A stretch of DNA of 64,000 bases from CBDFMR01 sp965249765 (GCA_965249765.1 CBDFMR010000005.1:868001-932000); one strand, 5' to 3'. Shown: positions 17,214 through 26,324, numbered from the stretch's first letter. The notes: generated by a model from the letters alone, not told the origin. Translations and numbers: made by a program.

Positions 17214-17825
17214 ATGGAAAAATTACTGTATTCAATAATCGGATTTTTAAGTGTAAATGTGATGTGTCAGTCACAGTCATTGTCCATTCCTGATGTATCA
17301 GGGCCATCAGGAGGAACTGCCTCTATTGCAGTACAAGCCTCCAGCTTGAGCAAATTATCTGCGGCCGACTTGGAGATAAAATTTGACCCAAATGTGCTAT
17401 CACTCAAGGATGCAAAAATGGGTGACATTTCTAATGGAGGTCTGATAGAATCCAATGAGATAGTCCCCGGCGTGGTACTGGTAAGTCTTGTCGACGGCGG
17501 AAGTATTTACGATGACGGTCAATTGATTAATCTGGTCATGAACGTAAAGGGAGCCTCTGGTCAGTCAACTGATCTTAAAATTACCGGCAAGGCCTATAAC
17601 AGTGACCTGGTTGATATAATGGTGGACTTCACGCCTGGAAAATTTACCGTGACTGGCGGTTCAGGCTGGATGAAGTATCTGATTTACGGACTGCTGGCAT
17701 TATTGCTGTTAAGTCTCATCTTTTGGCTTATAGGCCGCAACAAAAAGAAAAAGGAAGCTAGAAGAGAAAGCAAGGCAGGCACGCATCGAAAAACGTCGCC
17801 AGGATCGTATGCAAGCCGAAGTTGA
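17214..17825 (+). CDS. Membrane-anchored cohesin-domain protein
   Basis: The 203-residue frame has a signal peptide (to about residue 20, VNVMCQSQ), one cohesin-like domain (about 22-145, with SKLSAADLEIKFDPNVLSL), a short Gly/Ser linker, and a single membrane helix (about 150-172) followed by a basic stop-transfer segment. Cohesins bind dockerin modules in cellulosome-type complexes, and this one would be displayed on the periplasmic side of a membrane. After the helix the sequence goes out of frame, and a charged coiled coil in the next frame (to 18030) probably belongs to it. It lies 10 bases after the cohesin/dockerin gene, likely one operon. Confidence 0.75.
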   Translation: MEKLLYSIIGFLSVNVMCQSQSLSIPDVSGPSGGTASIAVQASSLSKLSAADLEIKFDPNVLSLKDAKMGDISNGGLIESNEIVPGVVLVSLVDGGSIYDDGQLINLVMNVKGASGQSTDLKITGKAYNSDLVDIMVDFTPGKFTVTGGSGWMKYLIYGLLALLLLSLIFWLIGRNKKKKEARRESKAGTHRKTSPGSYASRS

Positions 17826-18030
17826 GCCGGAATCTCAAAAACAAACTGTACACAAAGCCACTTACGTAGAAACAACAACGACAGCATCAGAACCAACTGA
17901 AATATCAGATGAAGAAGCAGAACTCAGGGAGAAGCTGCGTAAGATCCAGGAAAAGAAACAACTGGATGCCGAGGAGGCAGAACTGGAAAGGAAACTTAAG
18001 GAGTTAAGGGATAAGAAAGGTAAAGACTAG
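17790..18030 (+). pseudogene. Frameshifted cytoplasmic coiled-coil tail of the cohesin anchor
   Basis: In the frame one base ahead of the cohesin gene, coding resumes as KARQARIEKRRQDRMQAEVE, a Thr-rich linker, and then a heptad-like charged helix (EEAELREKLRKIQEKK and EEAELERKLKELRDKK). It lacks a plausible start of its own other than an internal ATG at 17809. The composition fits a cytoplasmic tail following the membrane helix. The frame change falls in an A-rich stretch at about 17735-17790. Confidence 0.6.
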
Positions 18031-18147
18031 CACGCCAGGAACAACAACGTTGCCACGGCAATATAATAGAAATTATTGACTAGAATTATACTGTTCAAAT
18101 GTCTTTTTTCTTTATCAGAAAAAGAAGAATACAATCGCTGAAATAAT

Positions 18148-18205
18148 GATTTTCTGACCAGTAGATTCATATCAAAGATTTTCTGACCAGTAGATTCAGA
18201 TCAAA
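18148..18205. repeat. 29-base tandem direct repeat
   Basis: Two adjacent 29-base units, 18148-18176 and 18177-18205, each start gattttctgaccagtag and differ at one base. The second unit overlaps the stop codon end of the MBL gene. Only two copies, so this is not a CRISPR array. Confidence 0.85.
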
Positions 18206-19472
18206 TGTTAAGTATCATGAAGGACTCATTATCTCCCATAAATTGATAATCAAACTGCTGTCCATTCTGATTTTTTGCAGTACTCATAAGACTTTCGATA
18301 GCTGTCATCTGATCTACATTAGAAGCAGTAGTGAGGGTAGAACTGCTGTTAAACCAAAACTTAAATGGCCGGTCAGCTTGTGAATTTGGACTCATGTGGT
18401 TCTCGTCCCCGAGTCTTGAATCAAGAACTAATTGGAGTACCTCAAGATGTGGATTGTGATGAGAACCGTTTCCACAAAAAATATAATGATCTGAAGTTAT
18501 TCTTTTACAAAAATCCAAGTCAATATTATTCTTAGATCCATGATGCTGCACTTTCAGAACATTGACATGAAGACCTCTTCCTGCCTTTAGCTTTCCTATC
18601 AATTCCAGACCACGAATAATATGTGATGAGTGGCCATCACCTGTAAGAAGTATTTCCTTGTGTCCTTGATACAAATACAGCATTATAGAAGCCAGATTTG
18701 ATTCCGTGACTTTGTCTATATTTCCCAGAACGGTAGAGTCAGAAAGATCAAGTCTGTCCTCATCATCAGCCATATCCGCCAATAGTTCATTTACTTTAGT
18801 TCTGTTGTCTTCTATCCATCCATCCCAAAAATCTCTGAGATCCTGAAGCTCTTCGAGGGTAGGTCCTATAAGTTTTATCTTCATCTTCCCAACAGAAATC
18901 GTTGGCTGACCGTCTCGATACATTATAAGTTTTCCGCCATGATGATGATTCAAAGGAATACCTAGTTGTGCTGCTCCGATCTTCTTAGAGAGTTCAATGC
19001 CCTGAAGCACGCTGGTGGCAATTTCAGCATACTCATAGTGTTGAGCAGAGTTTGAACTTGCCATGACTGAACTGTAATTAGCCAGCATACTTTCCAGGGC
19101 TCCGGTATTTTGATCTATCTGTTCTGAGAAGGCATTATGCCATATGCCCCCTATCTCAGGGGGACGAGGAGATTTTGGATTCGCAATTGCCCTTCCTAGT
19201 ACATCGGTATGGTGATCAAAAACTCTCCAGTCTATGACAGAGTTCAAAAATTCGAGTATTCCCATAATGTGGTCTTCATCTATATGAGATACACAGATTA
19301 GGTCCAGAATTTCCTTAGCACCTATAGAGTTACTAAGTTCTGCTGCCACATGTTCCCTAAAAGATTTGCCTAAACCACCGTCTACCAGGATATGTCTGTT
19401 TTTTCCGGTGCGATCAGGAGATGATATCATGAGGCAGTCTCCTTTTGAAGATTGAAAGATTTTTATTTGCAT
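18201..19472 (-). CDS. ComEC-type metallo-beta-lactamase-fold hydrolase
   Basis: The 423-residue protein has no signal peptide and belongs to the MBL fold group related to the ComEC/Rec2 nuclease-like domain. The metal motif SHIDEDH gives His63, Asp65, Asp67 and His68. Further ligand candidates are the LTGDGHSSHI aspartate and the KVQHHGSKNN histidines. The substrate is not known; relatives act on nucleic acids or phosphodiesters. Its start lies one base after the stop of the S8 peptidase gene on the same strand, so the two are surely co-transcribed and probably translationally coupled. The pairing of a cytoplasmic protease with an MBL hydrolase suggests an effector or defence-type module, which is inference. 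Confidence 0.85.
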   Translation of the reverse strand: MQIKIFQSSKGDCLMISSPDRTGKNRHILVDGGLGKSFREHVAAELSNSIGAKEILDLICVSHIDEDHIMGILEFLNSVIDWRVFDHHTDVLGRAIANPKSPRPPEIGGIWHNAFSEQIDQNTGALESMLANYSSVMASSNSAQHYEYAEIATSVLQGIELSKKIGAAQLGIPLNHHHGGKLIMYRDGQPTISVGKMKIKLIGPTLEELQDLRDFWDGWIEDNRTKVNELLADMADDEDRLDLSDSTVLGNIDKVTESNLASIMLYLYQGHKEILLTGDGHSSHIIRGLELIGKLKAGRGLHVNVLKVQHHGSKNNIDLDFCKRITSDHYIFCGNGSHHNPHLEVLQLVLDSRLGDENHMSPNSQADRPFKFWFNSSSTLTTASNVDQMTAIESLMSTAKNQNGQQFDYQFMGDNESFMILNI

Positions 19473-19473
19473 A

Positions 19474-21513
19474 TCAGATCATTCTTTTTATGGTAAGATC
19501 TTTTCTCTCGAAAAACTTTCGAGCCTCTTTGATACATTCTTTGGGATTGATAAGTCCAAATCCTATGTCATTTTTCCAGCTATAATTCTCGCCTGTCAGT
19601 GGCTTACTCGTTTTACGCATTATCCCTGTAATTTGGGCTGCAGTTAGATTTGGCTCTACGCTGAGCATAAGAGCTGCTACTCCGCACACGAAAGGGCTTG
19701 CCATGCTTGTCCCTGTCATAGAAATCCATGGATCATTTTCTATATAAAATCCTTTTGCAGCAACTATATCAGTGCCAGATGCGATAATTTCAGGTTTCAA
19801 ACGCCGATCCATCGTAGGCCCCTGACTGCTACTTGGATTGATCAATTCCTTGCCTTTATTGTAGTTGCCTACTGAGATGACATTTGCAGCACATGCAAGA
19901 GTACTTACAGATGATGCATCGACATTACTTTCTTCTGAAAAGTATGATGGAAATCTCCATGCTTCTCGGTTTCCCACCCGTCCCAGTCTTCTCGGGTCAT
20001 CACGTTCTATCCATGCATGATAATTACCATCCCGTATCTCTATTCCCCTGAGGCGTATTTTCCAGTCTCCGGCCGGGATACCTATAATTTGTTCGTCATT
20101 TAAATTTGGGCTTAAATATATCCCGATGTAGTTCTTACCGTTAGAAGGGTGGAATAACTCGCTATAGATACTTAGAAAGCTCCCGTCTTTCAGTTGTTGA
20201 TTTTCTATATACTCGTTGGGGTAGATAGGCCCTAGCCAGTTACCCTTAGGGGGTTTAATTTCTATGGAAAACCTATCTTGGCTTTCATACCATATTTCCA
20301 GCTCATTTTCTGATATATCCATAAGGCCGTTCCCTACTACTTTCCAGCATATTTCTGTAGAAAGACCCTGATGCGTTATTTGACCTGAAGTATGGATTCT
20401 ACCCATAATATATCCCAGATCATCCTCATGCAATTTACTTTCCTGTCCGGCATTTCCAGCGGCAACGCTGACGATACGTCCGGGTATTGTCAGCTCCCTG
20501 TCTATCCACCTGTTTATTGCACTGCTCCCGTCGTGGGCATGGCCATTAGTTCCCAGGCTGATATTTATAGAAATCGGAAGCTTGTGTTCTGTTGCTGAAT
20601 TTAGTAAATAAGTGATAGCATCGGCCAGCCTGGATGAATCGTAAAACGACATTCGTCTGTCGCTTTCTTCCGGATCTAAGGCAATAGTAACGCCAATGAT
20701 TTTAGCAAATGGACATACACCAGAGTTACCGGCTGCAATACTGGTAACATGAGTGCCGTGAGAAGCAGCGGCCATTTGCGACTGGGGTTCCAGGTATCGA
20801 GGATGCAATTTCGCATCTGACTTCAAGGCCTTGTTAAGCATTTCTTCTGTAAACTCAGAACCATATGTAAATCCATCGGGGGGAGGTCTGAACTCTGTCC
20901 CTTGATCCCATATTCGATCAAATCTAGTGTTGCCGTATTCGTCTAAAAAATCTTCATGTGAAAAATCAAATCCTCCTACATCAATGATACCTATTATCAC
21001 AGCTGAGTCATTGTCTTTCCTGGACGCCAATATTTTCTTTTCTTGAGGTTTGTCAGATTCAGAACTACTTACGAAATGTCTGATCATTTTCAACTGCTGT
21101 GGGCTTTCCACACTGACTATATTGGGATCTGCACCAAGTTCATCAATACGAGAAATCGGAATCTGAAGAACAGCCTGGTTTCCCAGACGGTTGGAAATTT
21201 TTATCCCACTGACCTCATCATCTTTAAAATCAGGTTTCAGATCTACAAATACATTTACATATACACCATCGGGACTTTGTTCTTTTTCGAAATCTCCTTT
21301 CTTCAGATTACCGGTTATACTTCTGACAGACTCAAAATGGCTTTGATCGTTACGGCAGACTTGTTCTCTTACTTTTTGTTTAAGGGCAATGTTGCCTTTA
21401 AATTCTGACCTAATGCGATTGACATCAAAATTGCCATTGGCAATCATCTTAAGTTGTGGAGCCAGTTTGGATTTTCTTACTGTTCCATCATCACGCTTGT
21501 AAGTTTTAGACAT
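19474..21513 (-). CDS. Subtilisin-like (S8) serine peptidase, cytoplasmic
   Basis: The 679-residue protein carries a complete subtilase triad: Asp178 in IIGIIDVGGFDF, His252 in SHGTHVTSIAAG, and Ser603 in MTGTSMASPFVCG. The oxyanion Asn lies in SVAAGNAG. The first 150 residues resemble a propeptide or regulatory region, and a 130-residue beta-rich insertion sits between the Asn and Ser segments. I see no signal peptide or sorting domain, so it probably acts inside the cell, unlike most Bacteroidota subtilases. It is the first gene of a two-gene operon with the MBL hydrolase. Base composition is like the neighbours. Confidence 0.9.
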   Translation of the reverse strand: MSKTYKRDDGTVRKSKLAPQLKMIANGNFDVNRIRSEFKGNIALKQKVREQVCRNDQSHFESVRSITGNLKKGDFEKEQSPDGVYVNVFVDLKPDFKDDEVSGIKISNRLGNQAVLQIPISRIDELGADPNIVSVESPQQLKMIRHFVSSSESDKPQEKKILASRKDNDSAVIIGIIDVGGFDFSHEDFLDEYGNTRFDRIWDQGTEFRPPPDGFTYGSEFTEEMLNKALKSDAKLHPRYLEPQSQMAAASHGTHVTSIAAGNSGVCPFAKIIGVTIALDPEESDRRMSFYDSSRLADAITYLLNSATEHKLPISINISLGTNGHAHDGSSAINRWIDRELTIPGRIVSVAAGNAGQESKLHEDDLGYIMGRIHTSGQITHQGLSTEICWKVVGNGLMDISENELEIWYESQDRFSIEIKPPKGNWLGPIYPNEYIENQQLKDGSFLSIYSELFHPSNGKNYIGIYLSPNLNDEQIIGIPAGDWKIRLRGIEIRDGNYHAWIERDDPRRLGRVGNREAWRFPSYFSEESNVDASSVSTLACAANVISVGNYNKGKELINPSSSQGPTMDRRLKPEIIASGTDIVAAKGFYIENDPWISMTGTSMASPFVCGVAALMLSVEPNLTAAQITGIMRKTSKPLTGENYSWKNDIGFGLINPKECIKEARKFFERKDLTIKRMI

Positions 21514-21794
21514 AGGTCATTGATATTTACCAGTTATCCTTTCCCTCTTATATTTCGCAATCGATGTACCTAAGATAAGATTAATTTCTTTTTCCAAAAC
21601 TCAACACGGCCATCTTTATCTGAATGCATGGATAAAAGAACATTGATCACTTAACCCCCATTAACATTACGCTGACAGTGATGTTCTTTAAAAAATCTCG
21701 GCTATCGCTGTGAATATTGACCACATTGTCACTCCTATATATAGCCTGTTTCTATTAGTTCAGGCCGATTTGATCATTTTAGAAATCGAATACT

Positions 21795-22049
21795 ATGAAA
21801 TTTAAGTTCAATTTTCTTGTGGCCATACTGCTTCTTTCTTCGGTAGCCTATACCCAGTCGCCAAACATGTTTAATTATCAAGTTGTCGCTAAAGATGCGA
21901 CCAGGGTAGCTCTGGAATCTGTGCCCATCGGGCTGAAGGTGTCCATCCTCAAAGATAACCCGGGCGGCGATGTGGCTTATGCAGAATCTCATACCGTAAC
22001 CACGGATGATAAGGGCTACTTCCACATGATCGTGGGCTCAGATCATTGA
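21795..22049 (+). pseudogene. N-terminal remnant of a secreted T9SS protein
   Basis: It encodes a signal peptide followed by MFNYQVVAKDATRVALESVP and KVSILKDNPGGDVAYAESHT. This is the characteristic N-terminal domain of long Bacteroidota secreted proteins that normally continue for hundreds of residues. It stops after 84 residues, just after the strand containing YFHMIVGS. The following frame (22051-22425) carries the matching kind of C terminus, so the middle of the gene has been deleted with a frame change. Confidence 0.7.
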
Positions 22050-22050
22050 C

Positions 22051-22425
22051 ATGGACGGTGATGGATTTAACTCAGACGATGACTGCGATGACAATGACCC
22101 CAATATCAATCCTGATGCAGATGACATTCCCAATAATGGCATCGATGAAGATTGTAATGGTGAAGATGCTACAAGTGCTATTTGTGAAATAGGAGATGGC
22201 TCAGTATCCATCTACCCAAATCCTACAACGGGGAGGCTATTTATACTGACTTCAGGACATCTTAATCTGGATATTGGCTTATTTGAGTTGACAGGAAAGA
22301 GGGTGCTTCTGGACAGTAATAAAGATGTGCTTGATTTATCGGACTTGAGCAAAGGAGTTTACTTGCTTCAACTGACGGATCGGATCACCAAGCAGACAGT
22401 AGTTGAAAGAGTAGTTCATTATTAA
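22051..22425 (+). CDS. MopE-like acidic repeat plus T9SS type A sorting domain (C-terminal fragment)
   Basis: The 124-residue frame begins with an Asp-rich calcium-binding segment (DGDGFNSDDDCDDNDPNI then IPNNGIDEDCNGED) of the MopE/thrombospondin type. It ends with a T9SS type A sorting domain (VSIYPNPTTGRLFI, GKRVLL, LSKGVYLLQL). It has no signal peptide of its own and starts one base after the stop of the preceding signal-bearing remnant. It is best read as the 3' part of a decayed gene whose centre was deleted. A strong hairpin terminator follows. Confidence 0.7.
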   Translation: MDGDGFNSDDDCDDNDPNINPDADDIPNNGIDEDCNGEDATSAICEIGDGSVSIYPNPTTGRLFILTSGHLNLDIGLFELTGKRVLLDSNKDVLDLSDLSKGVYLLQLTDRITKQTVVERVVHY

Positions 22426-22458
22426 CATAGACAAGGACAGTATAAGTGTTATAGATTA

Positions 22459-22486
22459 AAGGAGAAAGCCAATTGGGTTTCTCCTT
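22459..22486 (+). terminator. Intrinsic terminator
   Basis: AAGGAGAAA (from 22459) pairs with TTTCTCCTT (ending 22486), with an inner CCAA/TTGG pairing, followed by ATTTTCTTTCTTTC. It terminates the decayed T9SS gene. Confidence 0.75.
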
Positions 22487-22542
22487 ATTTTCTTTCTTTC
22501 GACTTTGTTTTCTACCCTATTCGATCTTGTACCAAGAGGGTT

Positions 22543-25500
22543 TCAAAGGACAGTTATATCACCGGAAACTACATTCATCTTGGAATGATCATAGAATTTT
22601 ATCAGATAGACGTATACACCTCGTACTAAATTCTGAGAAGGATTCCATCCATGTGTCGGATCATTTATATCAAGCTTGTCAGCATGATATATTAAATTCC
22701 CCCATCGATCATAAATTTTCATGTCATATTTAACTGCGGTGTTTCCTGAGGCGTAAAAAACTGAATTAGAAGTCAGGCCCTCGGTTGTTACTACATTTGG
22801 AATGTAATAGTTCTGTTCAAGGAAACTCACATTGATCTGTGCTGTGTCACGACACCCATTATCATCAATGACCTCTATAGTGTAGACTTGATCTTCATTT
22901 GATAATATCATTGGATAGGGGCAGTCATAGCAATCTACAGCTGCGGGCGGTGTCCAGTTATACGAAACGACGCTTCCTTCATATGAAACCGGTAAGCTAA
23001 TGTTGTTTTCAAAAATTATATCCGTCAAATCCTGAGTGGATACCGTTGGTCCAGTACTCATTTCTACATCTAAGATATATTCATACAGACACCCATTAAA
23101 ATCATATAGCTCTAGCAGATATGTGCCTTCTTGATCCAGGATGATTACATCTTCTACAGGGAGGTTGTCAAACATTGCAGACTCTACACTTGTACCAAGT
23201 TCGATGGTAAATTCCTCTCCATCACATAACATATAGTAATTGTTTATCTCCCATATTTCTGACTCAATGAAGTCTAAATCAATTACGTAATGAATAGAAT
23301 CACAATTAAATGTGGAAAATAGTGTGTCTAGATATATCCCTGGAACACTATATTCTTGGCCCATGAATGACCAACTTTCATCAGGGCATAAGGTGATGTC
23401 AATAAGAGAATCTTGTGATTCAGGTGACAGTACAATGGTAATATCATAATATGCAGAATCGCATCCTATAGCTGACCTTATCGTATCAGTGTAAAAGCCA
23501 GGATTGGAGTAATATGTTTGGTTAAATTCAACACTATCACCATGACAGCTTTCAAGGGATATGCTCTCTTGGAGTGGATCTGGTTTGATGTCTAACGTCA
23601 ATGAATATCGTACGGAGTCACAGAAATCGTAGGTTTCTAAGGTCTGATTATATTCTCCACCCATATCATAAACTATCCCATTCAAGTTTAGAATTTCTCC
23701 CGAGCACAGAACAGTGTCAATACTTATACTTATTGCATTATTTACGACATTATATTGTCTATAGATGCTATCACAAAGTATCTCGGTCTTTATTGTATCA
23801 ATGAAGCTATCATCGGCACCATAGGATATACCATTAAACGATAAACTATTTCCATGGCATATCTCGAGAATGCTCGTGTCAGCCACAGAGATATGATATG
23901 TAAGGTTCACAATTACTAGGCTGTCGCATCCTGTATGGGATGCCCCTTCGTAAACAATGGTATCGTGTCTATTATTAATGTCAAATCGCTTGCAGTCCAA
24001 GTAGATAAATTCGTCTTCATCACAATACGTTAAATTAATTATCTTTTCGCTTTTATCGATAAAATCTAGACTCACTTCAATTATAGAATCGCAACCGTTG
24101 TGAGCAGCAGATGTAAGAGTAATCTCACCATAGCTATTGTCGAAATTAAATACTTCTCCTTCGATAACAATTTCCTCATTCGGACACAATATATCATCGT
24201 ACAGAAAAAAAGTATTATCTAATGTGTTGAAGAATACGGTATCTGGCTCATTATTCTGAAAATAGTTAAAACATTCGTTAGAATCGGGAATAAAATATAA
24301 GTCTCTATAAACTATATAATATTCTTTGTTTGACCCATTCACGCTTATATTAGAGCAGTTAAAAGAAACATCAAATTCCTGGCCAAATGTGATAGTACTT
24401 ATTTGACCGAAACCACCGAAAGTGCCCAGTGAAATGTCTAGCGATAATGTTCTTTCCCAGATTTCAAAATCCCAGAATAGCTTATCGCTAGTTAAATTGT
24501 CATTAAATATAACAGCAGATATTTCTCCATAGCAAAGGGATGTACTACCGATAATTTGACTTGGATAAATTTCTACTTGATTCCATGGTGTTAAACACAT
24601 TGTAACAGTGTCATTCGGGCTTGCCGTTTTGTTCAGTACGTAGTAATAAATTAGTGTATCTGTCTCGTCCCTGAGTATATGATCATCAATGCCAAAAACT
24701 TCTGTAAAGTCCTCGTTATATACAGTACCTCCGAATAAAATGATTTCTTCCCTGATATAATCACGTATTTGTTCTGTTTCATCACACTCAGTTTCTAACC
24801 ATATTTTTTTTGAATCGAAACATTGGTCAGCTAAATGCAGGACCACCGAGACCGTGTTGTTGGGGAACATACAAGCCGGATGACTTTCTTTTATAAGGTC
24901 AAATCCATAATAGCCTGGAGATAAACCCGTCGGATCCAAATGAATTCCATTAAAATCTAAGCTTTCGTCGGCTTCAATGATATAGCCATGCTCGCTATAG
25001 TAAACATTGAGCAAAGTGTACATATTTATAATTGCGTTATTACATGCTATGATGGTGTCTGCTGACTTTATCTGCCAAAAGGTATCAATGGGGTTTATTG
25101 TCAAGTTAAAACAAGACTTTGCCACACAAGTGGTTCCGGGAATGGAGTCTATGAGGCAGAGAATTCCACCAGCATTAGTAGATGTTGAAAGTTCATTTCT
25201 AATATTTCCCTTGATAACCGGACTGGATGATTTTGTAATTGTGTAGTATATACTATCTAAATCATAAGCTACGTAACTATTTATAAAATCGAAATCAAGT
25301 ACGAATTTTCCGCAAGCAGTAATGTCATTTATATCACTAATAAATGGTGTTTCTCTGATCTTAATGGAAATAGTATCTCTAACGATACAATTTATCGTAT
25401 CTGCAATTAATTCCAGTACGCCAGACTGATTGATAATGTCCCCGGGAAAATAGATGTCACCTGTAAGAATATCTCTATACCTACGATTAAATGGTAGGTC

Positions 25501-26100
25501 TACGCCTTCAATATCTCCGAGTTGATAGGGGTTGCAGTCTTCGATATCTTGTGCAATAAACAAATAGGGATGTGGAACAATATTGATCTCCAAAGAATCC
25601 TCAGAAAAACATTGATCGATGCCATCATATACATAGAACTTGGTCGTTGTGGTAATACGAGCTCTCGGATAAAGTCTTATACCCTGGCCATTTCTTTTAG
25701 TATAATATGCAGCCCAGGGACCTATATTATCGCCACTAATTTTTGGTAGGATATATTCATGACATACGGATATATTACCCTGGAAGTCTATTTCCGGTGG
25801 GTTCTGAATGACTGTTACGAAAAAACATTCTTCAAACCCATTGATACCATCATAAACGAAAAGCTGTGTACCATAGAATACTGTATCACCAATATTATAG
25901 GATTGACCTTGGGCGTTCGTTTGATCATAATACTTGATGTCGAATGACAGATTCATCCCATCTGGTACAGGCAATATGAAGTAATGACAAACTATGGTGT
26001 CATTGATGTTTTCAAACTGACCAATAGTATGACCATAGAATAGGAATGTGAATGTTAAACAAGAAATGATATTGCGGAGTAATCTCATAACCATTTTCAT
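22543..26100 (-). CDS. T9SS type B sorting domain protein with GCDS repeats
   Basis: The 1185-residue protein has a signal peptide (ISCLTFTFLFYGHTIGQ) and a C-terminal type B sorting domain (about 1095-1185; YDMKIYDRWGNLIYHADKLD, then GVYVYLIKF), so it should be exported by the type IX system to the cell surface. The centre, about residues 640-990, is built of roughly 60-70-residue repeats ending in the signature GCDS or LCDSIxY, each with a C-x-G-D/E-x-x-x-F/L-N pattern. These beta-rich repeats are common in surface adhesins of gliding Bacteroidota. A PKD-like segment precedes the sorting domain. Function is inferred as adhesive; no catalytic motif is visible. Confidence 0.85.
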   Translation of the reverse strand: MKMVMRLLRNIISCLTFTFLFYGHTIGQFENINDTIVCHYFILPVPDGMNLSFDIKYYDQTNAQGQSYNIGDTVFYGTQLFVYDGINGFEECFFVTVIQNPPEIDFQGNISVCHEYILPKISGDNIGPWAAYYTKRNGQGIRLYPRARITTTTKFYVYDGIDQCFSEDSLEINIVPHPYLFIAQDIEDCNPYQLGDIEGVDLPFNRRYRDILTGDIYFPGDIINQSGVLELIADTINCIVRDTISIKIRETPFISDINDITACGKFVLDFDFINSYVAYDLDSIYYTITKSSSPVIKGNIRNELSTSTNAGGILCLIDSIPGTTCVAKSCFNLTINPIDTFWQIKSADTIIACNNAIINMYTLLNVYYSEHGYIIEADESLDFNGIHLDPTGLSPGYYGFDLIKESHPACMFPNNTVSVVLHLADQCFDSKKIWLETECDETEQIRDYIREEIILFGGTVYNEDFTEVFGIDDHILRDETDTLIYYYVLNKTASPNDTVTMCLTPWNQVEIYPSQIIGSTSLCYGEISAVIFNDNLTSDKLFWDFEIWERTLSLDISLGTFGGFGQISTITFGQEFDVSFNCSNISVNGSNKEYYIVYRDLYFIPDSNECFNYFQNNEPDTVFFNTLDNTFFLYDDILCPNEEIVIEGEVFNFDNSYGEITLTSAAHNGCDSIIEVSLDFIDKSEKIINLTYCDEDEFIYLDCKRFDINNRHDTIVYEGASHTGCDSLVIVNLTYHISVADTSILEICHGNSLSFNGISYGADDSFIDTIKTEILCDSIYRQYNVVNNAISISIDTVLCSGEILNLNGIVYDMGGEYNQTLETYDFCDSVRYSLTLDIKPDPLQESISLESCHGDSVEFNQTYYSNPGFYTDTIRSAIGCDSAYYDITIVLSPESQDSLIDITLCPDESWSFMGQEYSVPGIYLDTLFSTFNCDSIHYVIDLDFIESEIWEINNYYMLCDGEEFTIELGTSVESAMFDNLPVEDVIILDQEGTYLLELYDFNGCLYEYILDVEMSTGPTVSTQDLTDIIFENNISLPVSYEGSVVSYNWTPPAAVDCYDCPYPMILSNEDQVYTIEVIDDNGCRDTAQINVSFLEQNYYIPNVVTTEGLTSNSVFYASGNTAVKYDMKIYDRWGNLIYHADKLDINDPTHGWNPSQNLVRGVYVYLIKFYDHSKMNVVSGDITVL

Positions 26101-26239
26101 CTAGCACGGTCTCTAAATAAGCAAATTAATGATAATATAACCAGAAAAGCCATAAGTACCAAAAGATGTCGGAGCCTCCACCATGTGTAGTGCCATAATT
26201 TATTCGTTGTTGTGAGATGATATTGGAGCTATCATTCTG

Positions 26240-26280
26240 GATAAAAAGAAAACGGGAGTCAGAAAATATACTGACTCCCA
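26240..26280 (-). terminator. Intrinsic terminator after the type A sorting domain gene
   Basis: On the minus strand, GGGAGTCAG and CTGACTCCC (plus-strand 26271-26279 and 26254-26262) form a perfect 9-base-pair stem followed by GTTTTCTTTTT. It lies about 45 bases after the stop at 26325. Confidence 0.8.
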
Positions 26281-26324
26281 TTGAATTTTAACTTTTACTA
26301 AACGGGTATTCTACCACTCAACCT

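Noticed and set aside
17809..18030. Independent small coiled-coil gene
   Set aside because: Coding signal extends upstream of its only ATG and joins the cohesin gene in the other frame, so it is treated as the displaced tail of that gene.
18148..18205. Possible CRISPR-like repeat
   Set aside because: Only two directly abutting 29-base units with no spacers and no cas genes nearby; it is a simple tandem duplication.
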